This document shows, piece by piece, positions 1 through 8,807 of a stretch of DNA of 53,428 nucleotides. Both the position numbers and the translations under genes were made by a program. The notes beneath the pieces were generated by a model, which worked only from the letters and a program-made list of their open reading frames with translations, was not told the origin of the DNA and searched no databases. This DNA comes from Candidatus Calditenuaceae archaeon (GTDB lineage: Archaea > Thermoproteota > Nitrososphaeria_A > Caldarchaeales > Calditenuaceae). The DNA lies in contig JANXEU010000018.1 of the NCBI GenBank assembly GCA_025058055.1, positions 65,281 through 118,708 of the forward strand, read 5' to 3'. Positions within the stretch are counted from its first letter, which is position 1; each line of letters opens with the position of its first letter.

Positions 1-810
1 TTGGACCTCTTCGTCCTCTATAACGGCAACCAGAATCTGAAGTTGGACCAGCACGTGAAGTTCCGGTACGGTCATGGTGAGTGGGATTTGGAGAGGCTAG
101 CGTCTTCGATCAGGTCCTTGAAGAGACTCGGAATCAAGACGCTTCTCGGCATCTATGCCTATCCAGGATATCCGCTTGTGAGCTACGGCATCCTCGGGTT
201 CACAACAACTACGACGGAGTCCTACTTTCCATGGGCCTTCAAAGACGGCTCCATCGACTTCAGCGCGGGTTTGAACGATCGGTACAAGACCTTGGCTGAA
301 TATGTGGCCATGAAGAGTGTCACGCTGGCCCGGGACCTCGGGTTTGATGGGGTGTACGTGTTGACCGAATATAAGTACCAAAACGGTTTATGGGGTTACA
401 ACCCGACGGTCTTCGAGTTGCTGAAGGAACTAAGGCAAAGGCTGGGCGAGGAGGCTTTACTGGTATTCGACGGCGTTGACCCGTTAACTTGGCAGAAGGC
501 GGAAGTCGACAGGGCTATCGAGCTCGCGGACATCGTGGTACTGAGGACGTCTCCTTGGATGAGGAAGTTGAAGTCCAATTACTTGGAGGACGTTCAGCTA
601 ACTAGGATGCTGGAGGAGGTGAGAAGTCTGCTGAGAGAAAGTGACCCACGGAAGTTCGCCTACACGCTTTACGTAATAGACTTCGCAGAGGGTTGGATCG
701 TGCCCGGAATTCAGGTTCAAGCAGAAACAGAGGCGTTCGGAGAACTAATCGACTCCTGTGTCATAACCCACGCAAGCATTTACTTGCCCTACAGACTGAC
801 TCGAAGCTGA
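1..810 (+). CDS. Hypothetical protein, possibly TIM-barrel glycosidase-like (may be truncated at window edge)
   Basis: Long ORF with motifs such as 'RLGIKTLLGIYAYPGYP' and 'LARDLGFDGVYVLTEY' resembling a glycosidase-like barrel; starts at base 1, so the true start is unknown. Confidence 0.6.
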   Translation: MDLFVLYNGNQNLKLDQHVKFRYGHGEWDLERLASSIRSLKRLGIKTLLGIYAYPGYPLVSYGILGFTTTTTESYFPWAFKDGSIDFSAGLNDRYKTLAEYVAMKSVTLARDLGFDGVYVLTEYKYQNGLWGYNPTVFELLKELRQRLGEEALLVFDGVDPLTWQKAEVDRAIELADIVVLRTSPWMRKLKSNYLEDVQLTRMLEEVRSLLRESDPRKFAYTLYVIDFAEGWIVPGIQVQAETEAFGELIDSCVITHASIYLPYRLTRS

Positions 811-878
811 GAGCGACCTCACTCGTCCAAGCTCGCGAGTTTAGGCTTAAAAACTCCCCCTCTCGAAGTTATGGAGGT

Positions 879-1493
879 TTGTCGGAAAGCTGGACTCCAA
901 GAACGCGGGTCGGCCAGCTCGTCAAGACGGGTAGGATAGCATCGATCGAGGAGCTGATTCTGAACCACTACAGAATAACGGAGCCGGAGATCGTCGATTT
1001 CCTCCTACCCAATATCGAGCAGGAGGTGATAGACATTCAGATGGTGCAGAGGCAGACAGACGCCGGAGAGCGGTCCAGCTATAGAGCGATCGTCGCGGTG
1101 GGAAACAGGGACGGCTTTGTGGGTCTCGGAGCAGGTAAGTCGACGCACGTCGTGATGGCGATTGAGAAGGCGACGATGAGGGCCAAAATGCGCCTCTCTC
1201 ACGTCGTCAGAGGTTGCGGCAGCTGGGAGTGTGCGTGTGGCGAGCCTCATAGCCTTATGACTAGAGTAAAAGGGAAGTTCGGCAGCGTTGAGATTGAAGT
1301 TCTTCCGGGTCCCAGAGGGCTCGGATTGGTAGCGGGGGACATCGCTAAGACCATTCTTAGACTGGCTGGAGTTGAGGACTGCTGGACGAGAACCTTCGGC
1401 GAGACGAGGACACCGTTGAGTATGGCCGGTGCGACCTACGTCTCCCTCAAGAACACACTGAAGTTCGTGTTGCCAGCGACTTGGAAGGCTTGA
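879..1493 (+). CDS. rps5: 30S ribosomal protein S5 (uS5)
   Basis: 'SYRAIVAVGNRDGFVGLGAGKSTHVVMAIEKA' and 'GPRGLGLVAGDIAKTILRLAGVEDCWTRTFGETRTPLSMAGATYVSL' are uS5 hallmarks; the ORF opens at 693 but an in-frame TTG at 879 gives the typical N-terminus MSESWTPRTRVGQLV. Confidence 0.93.
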   Translation: MSESWTPRTRVGQLVKTGRIASIEELILNHYRITEPEIVDFLLPNIEQEVIDIQMVQRQTDAGERSSYRAIVAVGNRDGFVGLGAGKSTHVVMAIEKATMRAKMRLSHVVRGCGSWECACGEPHSLMTRVKGKFGSVEIEVLPGPRGLGLVAGDIAKTILRLAGVEDCWTRTFGETRTPLSMAGATYVSLKNTLKFVLPATWKA

Positions 1494-1504
1494 GGTGAAC
1501 GCCC

Positions 1505-1984
1505 ATGGAGGACGGTAGTAAGTGCTATCTCGTTCTAAGGCTCAGAGGACCATCGGGTTTGAGCGCTGAGACCGAGTACACATTGAGGTTGATGCACCTT
1601 CATCGGAGCGAATGGGCTTCTCTCGTTAAGGCAGATGCTTCTTCAACCTACATGCTGAACAAAGTCGCGCCTTACGTCACATGGGGAGAACCAGACCCTG
1701 AGGTTCTTGCACGCCTCATAAGGAGGAGGGCGGAGACATGGAATCGGACACCGGTCCCTGATGTGCTGTCAAAGCTCGGATGCGAAGATGAACTTGATCT
1801 CGCAAGGAAGATCTGCACGGGCGAGTTGGAACTGAGGGACTTCTACAGTAACTTCAAGCCATATTTTAGGCTCCATCCGCCGAAGGGTGGATTCAAGAGG
1901 AGCGTAAAGAGAATGTTCGGGGACAAAGGAGAGGCTGGATACAGAGGGAAAGACATCAACAAACTCATTCTCAAGATGATATGA
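1505..1984 (+). CDS. rpl30: 50S ribosomal protein L30 (uL30, archaeal L30p/L7e type)
   Basis: 'LRLMHLHRSEWASLVKADASSTYMLNKVAPYVTWGEP' and 'FRLHPPKGGFKRSVKRMFGDKGEAGYRG'; directly after uS5. Confidence 0.92.
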   Translation: MEDGSKCYLVLRLRGPSGLSAETEYTLRLMHLHRSEWASLVKADASSTYMLNKVAPYVTWGEPDPEVLARLIRRRAETWNRTPVPDVLSKLGCEDELDLARKICTGELELRDFYSNFKPYFRLHPPKGGFKRSVKRMFGDKGEAGYRGKDINKLILKMI

Positions 1985-2035
1985 AATCGTGCCAGATTAA
2001 GGGATATCAACCGCCACGGAGGATTTCATGAGGAG

Positions 2036-3001
2036 ATGCCTCGAGAAAGGGTTCAAGTTGCGTACGGTGAGCGACTTTTCAGCTATGGATTCGGCGCATA
2101 TCATCCCTTTAACAGGACAAGGACAAGCGTCTTCGAGGAGAAGTTCAGTGCGCTTCTCGCGGGGCAAAGCGACCTGATAGAGCTCGTCGAACCGGAGGGG
2201 TGCAGGGAAGAGGAAGTAACGCTCTTCCACACACCGGAGTACGTCAGCTTCGTAAAGATGGCCTGCTCCCCTAAATCGACCGTGAGGTATCTTGACTACG
2301 GTGACACACCAGCTTTCCCTAATTGCTTCGAGAGCGCGTGCGTAGTAGTCGGCACGACACTGAAGCTTCTGAAGTCGATAGCCTCCGGGAAAGTGAGAAA
2401 GGCCTTCAGCCCGATCGGAGGGTTGCACCACGCGACTAGAGCCGCTGCGGGCGGGTTCTGCATCTTCAACGACGTCGGAGTCGCGATCGAGTATGCTCTC
2501 AGGTTCCTCGGCTACAGGTCGATCGCTTACGTTGACATCGACGCTCACCACGGCGACGGAGTCTATTACGAGTTCGAGGAAGACCCGAGGGTCGTCTTCT
2601 TCGACATCCATCAAGACGGCAGAACTCTCTACCCCGGGACGGGATTCGAGCACGAGCGCGGCAAAGGCGAGGCGATTGGAAGGAAGATGAACGTACCTCT
2701 TGCACCTCGATCCGGCGACAGAGAGTTCATCAGGAGCTTTGAAAGGGGCGTGGAGTTTCTCAAGGGTTTCGACTTCGACCTAGTGATCTTCCAGTGCGGT
2801 GCGGACGGCCTAGCCGGCGACCCCCTGACCAGTCTCCGTTACTCTAGCGCCGCACACCGTTTCGCTGCTAATTCTCTCGTTGAGCTCGCCGAAGAGAAGT
2901 GCCATGGAAGAATACTCGCTCTAGGTGGAGGTGGTTACGATCCACAGAACGTCGGTGACGCATGGATAACGGTCGTCTCGGTGCTGGCAGGAATACGGTG
3001 A
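2036..3001 (+). CDS. Histone deacetylase / acetoin utilization (AcuC/APAH) family deacetylase
   Basis: 'GGLHHATRAAAGGFCIFNDVGVAIEY', 'YVDIDAHHGDGVYYEF' and 'FDIHQDGRTLYPGTG' are HDAC-family metal-site motifs. Confidence 0.9.
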   Translation: MPRERVQVAYGERLFSYGFGAYHPFNRTRTSVFEEKFSALLAGQSDLIELVEPEGCREEEVTLFHTPEYVSFVKMACSPKSTVRYLDYGDTPAFPNCFESACVVVGTTLKLLKSIASGKVRKAFSPIGGLHHATRAAAGGFCIFNDVGVAIEYALRFLGYRSIAYVDIDAHHGDGVYYEFEEDPRVVFFDIHQDGRTLYPGTGFEHERGKGEAIGRKMNVPLAPRSGDREFIRSFERGVEFLKGFDFDLVIFQCGADGLAGDPLTSLRYSSAAHRFAANSLVELAEEKCHGRILALGGGGYDPQNVGDAWITVVSVLAGIR

Positions 3002-3146
3002 CTACGCCGTCGGGTCGTTTAATACCACGTCTCGTTTTGCGATTCCTATAGGGTTGAGCTTTCGCTTATCGATAGTTTTGAGACTTAAGCAAACAGTTGC
3101 AGAGAAGACTTAGATCGATGTAACGAATGAGAGTTGGGTCACCGCG

Positions 3147-3890
3147 TTGACGGACGAATTGAGGGTGTACCGGAAAGTTGAGGCCAAGGTTTTAGCTACT
3201 CTCATTAGGACTGCGGCTCTCGAGCAGAGAATCGACGAAAGGAGCATCGCTGAGCAGACTGGCGTTTCGGTAGACATCGTTCGCACTTTGCTCGAGAAAT
3301 GGAGGATGAAGGAGTGGCCGATTCGAGAGGAAGAGCTTCTCGCATTGGCTGAGGACGTGATCTCAAGGTCTGGATGTTTCGAGAGCATACCGCGGGAGAT
3401 GAGGTGGGAACTCTTCGAGAAACTAGTCGGCAGGCTCCTTGCCAAAGGGGGACTAGATGTCTTTTGGAACGTTAGACTTCGTCGAGGCGATCACAAGTAC
3501 CAGTTCGATCTGATGGCACTAGGGGGCGAGGCGATATACGTGGTTGAGTGCAAGAGATGGCACAGAACGCTGTATCCGTCATTGAGGAGGGCCCTCTCTT
3601 CGCGGTCGCTGGAGAGGATGGAGGCACTAGAGTCCGCCTTGAGAGGCGTCTTAGGTGAGGGGGACGTGAGGATCTACTTGGTACCGGTCGTGATCGCACC
3701 TCACACACTACCGTCTCAAGAGCAGGTCTTCTTCGTCTCCCTGAGACACTTGCGCTCGTTCCTCTCAGAGCATCCAGCAACCCTCGAATCTCCACCGGTG
3801 AGGAGACTTTTGGTAGGTTCGCGTCCGAGTTCTCCGATCTTCAGCAGAGAGCCCTTCAAGTCGTCGAGGATCGGTCCTAGACTCAACTGA
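3147..3890 (+). CDS. PD-(D/E)XK (Mrr-like) nuclease-domain protein with N-terminal HTH-like region
   Basis: 'ELFEKLVGRLLAKGG...YQFDLMALGGEAIYVVECKRWH' fits D-x(n)-ExK of the restriction-endonuclease-like fold; TTG start. Confidence 0.6.
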   Translation: MTDELRVYRKVEAKVLATLIRTAALEQRIDERSIAEQTGVSVDIVRTLLEKWRMKEWPIREEELLALAEDVISRSGCFESIPREMRWELFEKLVGRLLAKGGLDVFWNVRLRRGDHKYQFDLMALGGEAIYVVECKRWHRTLYPSLRRALSSRSLERMEALESALRGVLGEGDVRIYLVPVVIAPHTLPSQEQVFFVSLRHLRSFLSEHPATLESPPVRRLLVGSRPSSPIFSREPFKSSRIGPRLN

Positions 3891-4047
3891 ACTGAGCGAT
3901 ATGAGGCTGCGAAGATGCGCCAACAAAGCCGACTATCTTTATTAGCCTCTGTTCAGGATAGTCGTTGAGGTACGTGAGCGTTACAGCAGTTCGTAACAGT
4001 GCCCGTCTCGATTCGGCAGAAGCTCAATAGCAGTTGGGGGAGAGCTC

Positions 4048-5295
4048 ATGACCTCGAGAGACTCGGTTTCAGTTTACAAGTTCAGGCGCTTTATAGAGGA
4101 GTTGGAGAAGAAGGAGGGCAGAGGGACAGAGCTGGTCTCCCTCTACATACCACCCGGAAAGAGGGTAGACGAGGTCATAGGTTACCTGAGGCAGGAGTAC
4201 GCGACCGCTGCGAACATCAAGTCGAAGAGCACTAGGAAGAACGTTATGTCGGCGATAGAGAGCGCCATTCAGCGCCTTAAGCTCTACCGGGAGGTCGGCC
4301 CCACAGGGCTCATAATCTTCAGCGGAGCGATATCCTACGGAGGTCCGGGCGAAGAGAAAATAGAGGTTTTCGACATCATCCCTCCAGAGCCGTTAAACCT
4401 CTTCCTCTACCGGTGTGATAGCAAGTTCTTCATCGAGCCGCTCCGAGACCTGCTCAAGGAGAGGGACGTCTACGGAGTGCTGGTGATAGATAACGAGGAG
4501 GCAGCGGTAGCTGTCCTGAAGGGGCGAAAGGTCGTCGAGCTGAGGACCTATACGTCCGGGATACCAGGAAAGCACAGAGCCGGCGGGCAGTCTGCGAGGA
4601 GGTTCGAGCGCCTCAGAGATCAGGCCTTAGAGGAGTACTACAAGAGGGTGAGTGACCACGCCAACGAGATCTTCCTCAGCTACCCTGAGATGAAAGCCGT
4701 GATAGTTGCGGGCCCAGGTCCGACCAAGGAGGTCTTCGTTCAGGGAAACTACCTCCACTACACTCTGAGGGACAGAGTCAAATTGATCGACACCTCCTAC
4801 TCTGGCGAGGAGGGAGTTAGGGAGGCGATAGAGAGAGCCGCGGAGGAGCTGAAGGAGCTCAGGCTCGTAGAGGAACGGAAAATCGTCGACAACGTGATGA
4901 GGATGGCTATGCAGGGCAACGGAGTCGTTTACGGCGAGAAGCAGGTCAGGAACGCCCTCGCTAAGGGAGAGCTGAGAAGGCTGATCGTTAACGAGGACTT
5001 AGACTTGTACGAGGCGACGATATCCTGCCCGAAGTGCGGTTACTCTGAGAAGGCGTCCTTGAGCTCCGATCAATTCGTCTCAGAGCTACCGAAGAGACTC
5101 GGATCGCCGTGTCCGACTTGTGGGAACGAGTCGCTCGTGGAGACGCACAGGGAACCACTCGTTGACGTCCTGATCAGGGAAGCGGACTCGGTCGGAACAC
5201 AGGTGGAGCTGATCTCTTCCGATCACGAAGCTGGGGAGATGTTCTTAAGGATGTTCGGAGGAATAGCCGGAGTTTTGAAGTCCGCTCAACCGTAG
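4048..5295 (+). CDS. prf1: Peptide chain release factor aRF1
   Basis: 'ELVSLYIPPGKR', 'ATAANIKSKSTRKNVMSAIESA', GGQ motif in 'KHRAGGQSARRFERLRDQALEEYYKRV'. Confidence 0.97.
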   Translation: MTSRDSVSVYKFRRFIEELEKKEGRGTELVSLYIPPGKRVDEVIGYLRQEYATAANIKSKSTRKNVMSAIESAIQRLKLYREVGPTGLIIFSGAISYGGPGEEKIEVFDIIPPEPLNLFLYRCDSKFFIEPLRDLLKERDVYGVLVIDNEEAAVAVLKGRKVVELRTYTSGIPGKHRAGGQSARRFERLRDQALEEYYKRVSDHANEIFLSYPEMKAVIVAGPGPTKEVFVQGNYLHYTLRDRVKLIDTSYSGEEGVREAIERAAEELKELRLVEERKIVDNVMRMAMQGNGVVYGEKQVRNALAKGELRRLIVNEDLDLYEATISCPKCGYSEKASLSSDQFVSELPKRLGSPCPTCGNESLVETHREPLVDVLIREADSVGTQVELISSDHEAGEMFLRMFGGIAGVLKSAQP

Positions 5296-5310
5296 CGAGG
5301 GTGCGGGTCG

Positions 5311-6018
5311 ATGGGCAGCGACGTCAACGAGACGGCGGATGTCGTTTACGCTCCCTCTGAAGACACGTTTCTGCTCATCGATGCGATAGAAAATTCCAAC
5401 ATTATGGGATGCTGTCGAGCGTTGGACGTGGGGTGTGGATCTGGCGCGGTAACCGAGACTTTGCTAAAGGTCTCTGACGAAGTCGTGGCCGTTGACCTGC
5501 AGGTCTCTGCACTCAAAGCGACACGGGGGCGGGTTAGAACCGAGCTCCATCGAGTCCACCTGATAGCTTCTGATCGAGTGGCTTTCCTAAGGACTCAGGC
5601 CCGGATCGAATTGATCGCTTGCAACCCGCCCTACCTACCTATAGAACCCGATGAGCGGTTCGATCCTAATATACACGCAGGCCTCAGAGGGACTGAATTC
5701 TCGGAGGAGCTTATGAAGTCCTTGGTTGAGATACTCGGAGGTAGAAGATGGGTTCTTCTTTTAGTAACTTCGTCTTTGGCTGATTACGAGTCACTCTTCA
5801 GACTTTCAGAAGACTTGGGCTTTTTCATTGAGGTCGCGGGCAAGCAGAAACTCTTCTTCGAAGAGATATTTTGCCTTAGGTTGAGGCCGTTGACGAGACG
5901 AAGCACGCATGAGCGCCCAGCTAATGTTTTTTACCCGCTTAGGCACCGATTGCTGAACACGAATGGCATCGGAAGAACGGAAGTTAACAAAAAGGGGCCA
6001 ACTGATGGAGTCCCCTGA
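5311..6018 (+). CDS. HemK/PrmC-type (Mtq2-like) N5-glutamine methyltransferase
   Basis: SAM motif 'ALDVGCGSGAVTETLL', catalytic 'NPPYLP'; immediately downstream of prf1. Confidence 0.87.
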   Translation: MGSDVNETADVVYAPSEDTFLLIDAIENSNIMGCCRALDVGCGSGAVTETLLKVSDEVVAVDLQVSALKATRGRVRTELHRVHLIASDRVAFLRTQARIELIACNPPYLPIEPDERFDPNIHAGLRGTEFSEELMKSLVEILGGRRWVLLLVTSSLADYESLFRLSEDLGFFIEVAGKQKLFFEEIFCLRLRPLTRRSTHERPANVFYPLRHRLLNTNGIGRTEVNKKGPTDGVP

Positions 6019-6223
6019 AGGAGATCTCTTGCTCGTGAACGAGAGTGGCGTGGCCTACAGGGTTAACGAGTCGGTCGTGGCTGTTTGGAGCTTCTTTGAG
6101 GACCGTACGGTTGAGGAAGTCGTAACTGAACTCTCTAACGAGTTAGGAATAGAGCCAACTGAGATTAGAGAGGCAATAAAGGGTTTGACAGAGCAGTTAT
6201 TGGAGGCGGAGCTCTTAGGATAG
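5963..6223 (+). CDS. PqqD-like (RRE-fold) small protein
   Basis: 'GDLLLVNESGVAYRVNESVVAVWSFFEDRTVEEVVTELSNELGIEPTEIREAIKGLTEQLLEAELL' matches the PqqD pattern; alternative ATG at 6005. Confidence 0.6.
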   Translation: MASEERKLTKRGQLMESPEGDLLLVNESGVAYRVNESVVAVWSFFEDRTVEEVVTELSNELGIEPTEIREAIKGLTEQLLEAELLG

Positions 6224-6266
6224 AAGTTACAGCGAGCTCCTCGATAAAATAAGTATGTTTTTTGCA

Positions 6267-7496
6267 TTAACAGGGATAGCTGATTTGACGGATCATCATG
6301 ATAATGATCAACACCACAGAGCTCAGGTAAAGAGCGACCGAGAGCAGGACTAACCCGTCCAACTTCGGAGCACCGGAGACGAACCACGCTACTCTTAACA
6401 GATTCCCTGAGTTCAACAATATCAAGGGGTAAAGGCTCAGCCCACGGTATGGGGTTTTAGCAGACAGGAGCCCGGGAAGTAGAAGCGGTGAGTAGGCTAC
6501 GATAATGTTGCCTATAAACCCGATCCCGACCGAGTGAATGAACGCGTCCCGAAGACCGAAGGTAAACGAGTTCTGAAGTTCTAAGAAGACTACCGACAGA
6601 AGACCTGTGAGGCCTCCGAAAATCAACCAGATGCACGCGACAACGAAGATAGCAGAGAAGAACAGATATCTGACCCGATCTCTCTCGTTCATCTTGTTGT
6701 ATCGTTCACCCCTCTTCACTCGTTTCAGTCCATCGACTGAATAGATCCAAAGCAGTGAGGTCGTTACGTAGGAAATCAACGCCACCAGTTCCAGCGTCAG
6801 ATTGTCGAATAGGAAGGACAGCGAGGCGGCCGAAGCTGAAAGGAATAAGAGGGGAGCGATAAGTTCCCATAACCGTCGTCTGACTTTGAGTTCAATCCTG
6901 AAGTGTGTTGTCTTAATTCCTATGCCGAAGATCATACTTCCCGCAACTCCATACAGTGTAAGGAGCAAAACCCCATTCCTCAAGAAAGTGTTGTGCCCAC
7001 CGAACTCGGCTATCAATGAGAAAAGAATCGTGACGGGAGCTGTCGAAGAAGATAGAGATATTATTGGATCTGCTGCTGCTAAAGGACCTGACGGTCTACC
7101 TACCATTCGCACAACATAATATGCAAACAGAGAAGAGCTAGCAAGTGAGAGTACATAGCCAAGTAACCATGGCGCTGAATGAGGCGGCCACAGAGAATGT
7201 AGCAGTACGCCGACCTGATATGTCATCAACATGGACACCTTTAGGGCTTTTCGATGAGATGGGTAGATGTTTCTAAATCGTGGCACCAGTACGAGCACTA
7301 CAGAGAAAATGAAACCGTAGACGAACCCGAAGACAATCAGCTTCGGATGAGAATAGTATAACGGTGAAGATGTTCCTGGCATTGTCATCGAAAGCAACCA
7401 CATCGATCCTAGAAACACCCCCACCATTCCGACAGCCAGGGCGATTGCGATCCCCGGAACCACTATCAGTCTTGATCCTCTGAGTTTCTCTTGCAT
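6267..7496 (-). CDS. Polytopic membrane protein, NnrS-like or heme-copper-oxidase-subunit-I-like
   Basis: Many hydrophobic segments (~12 predicted by eye) with conserved-looking His residues ('SHPKLIVFGFVYG', 'HSVGIGFIGNIIVAYSPLLLPG'). Confidence 0.5.
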   Translation of the reverse strand: MQEKLRGSRLIVVPGIAIALAVGMVGVFLGSMWLLSMTMPGTSSPLYYSHPKLIVFGFVYGFIFSVVLVLVPRFRNIYPSHRKALKVSMLMTYQVGVLLHSLWPPHSAPWLLGYVLSLASSSLFAYYVVRMVGRPSGPLAAADPIISLSSSTAPVTILFSLIAEFGGHNTFLRNGVLLLTLYGVAGSMIFGIGIKTTHFRIELKVRRRLWELIAPLLFLSASAASLSFLFDNLTLELVALISYVTTSLLWIYSVDGLKRVKRGERYNKMNERDRVRYLFFSAIFVVACIWLIFGGLTGLLSVVFLELQNSFTFGLRDAFIHSVGIGFIGNIIVAYSPLLLPGLLSAKTPYRGLSLYPLILLNSGNLLRVAWFVSGAPKLDGLVLLSVALYLSSVVLIIIMMIRQISYPC

Positions 7497-7578
7497 AGAA
7501 TCGTGATCGATTTATTCTAGATAAAGTTGCCCACCGCGGAAGGTAACGGCCTTCATCTTCTTAATTGATGATCAGCTT

Positions 7579-8742
7579 TCAAACAGACGTCGCTAGACCC
7601 TTTAGTATCAGGAACACAGCGACGTGCGCCGGGACTGTGACAACCTCCGGACCGTTCACCTCTCTGTAGACCTCGTTCAGCAACCTGAACTCGGGAGCAT
7701 AGTAGACCATCAACTTCATCGGACCTCCACTTATCCCGACGGCCTCCTCGAAGGGATCGAATTCCTCGACCCTCTCCAGAGGAACCCTCTTGGCTATCAG
7801 ACCCGTTTTTCCGTTCAGGGAGTTGGAGAGCCTCACGAGCCTATGAACGTCGGATGTTACAACGGGATCTATCTTGACGGCCTCTTCCCTTGTCACCTTC
7901 TCAAGCATTGCCCGAAGCTCGGAAGCGTTCAGTGATGAAATCGCCGACTCAGGACCGCTACCCTCAGAACTCTGACTGAGTTTAACGTAGAGCTTTCTCC
8001 AGATTCTCCCCTTCCAACCCCACGCATCAAGCTCCGGCTGCGGCTGCCTACTTACCCTCCGGCTCCCCCTTGAGCGCGTGAGTCGGGGCAGAGCCAGCGT
8101 GATGCCCTCACAAGTCAAGTATTGAACTATCTCGCGTCGCGCATGCTGATCGAGAGTCCTGACCTCGCTCGAGTCGACGACCACGTGAAATCCCCTGTTG
8201 CCAGAGAAGTTCACCTCTATCTCATCCTCCCTTATCCCGAGATCGGTTGTCAGGACCTCCAGTAGTTTCACGAGTTCCGCTCTAGCGCCCTCGATGCACC
8301 TCTCGCAGACCCAGTCGACCTCTACGGGCCTCGCGTTACAGAGCTCGCATGTTTCTCCCTTCAAGAGGCCGTGTCCTCTACATACCTTCATCACGTGTTG
8401 ACCGCCGCACGGTGGATCGACGTGATCAGCGTCAATGTCGAAAACCAGATCAGCACCCTCCCATCCCTTCTCTTCCATCGGAGCAGAGGGATACGTGAAG
8501 TAAGCTGATGACCTGTAGGCGTGCAGGGGGACGGACCTCGATAAATGAGAGAGCAGTTCCTCGAGTGACCTGAAGGAGAGGTGACGGATCATCACCTGCC
8601 TCTCGAACTCAAAGTACCCGAACTCTCTCCTCTCAGGATCTTTTACTTTGATTTCAGGTCTTGACCTGTAGTACCGTGCGAAGAGCGCCCTAACTACCTC
8701 CAACGCCTTCGCTCTCCCATCGTAAGCCCTGGCCTCGACCAC
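7579..8742 (-). CDS. priS: DNA primase small (catalytic) subunit
   Basis: 'DLVFDIDADHVDP' catalytic motif, zinc-knuckle cysteines, 'IEVNFSGNRGFHVVVDS'. Confidence 0.95.
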   Translation of the reverse strand: MVEARAYDGRAKALEVVRALFARYYRSRPEIKVKDPERREFGYFEFERQVMIRHLSFRSLEELLSHLSRSVPLHAYRSSAYFTYPSAPMEEKGWEGADLVFDIDADHVDPPCGGQHVMKVCRGHGLLKGETCELCNARPVEVDWVCERCIEGARAELVKLLEVLTTDLGIREDEIEVNFSGNRGFHVVVDSSEVRTLDQHARREIVQYLTCEGITLALPRLTRSRGSRRVSRQPQPELDAWGWKGRIWRKLYVKLSQSSEGSGPESAISSLNASELRAMLEKVTREEAVKIDPVVTSDVHRLVRLSNSLNGKTGLIAKRVPLERVEEFDPFEEAVGISGGPMKLMVYYAPEFRLLNEVYREVNGPEVVTVPAHVAVFLILKGLATSV

Positions 8743-8807
8743 CGGGTACTAGCACTAGCCACGATTAAACCGAATCCACTCTCATCAGTCTGAGAGATTT
8801 CCTGGGA

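Noticed and set aside
871-939. 22-codon ATG ORF out of frame at the rps5 start
   Set aside because: Too short and most likely incidental; uS5 homology begins at the in-frame TTG 879.
1997-2653. 218-aa minus-strand ORF
   Set aside because: Antisense to the clear HDAC-family gene; composition looks like a reverse-frame shadow and has no recognisable motif.
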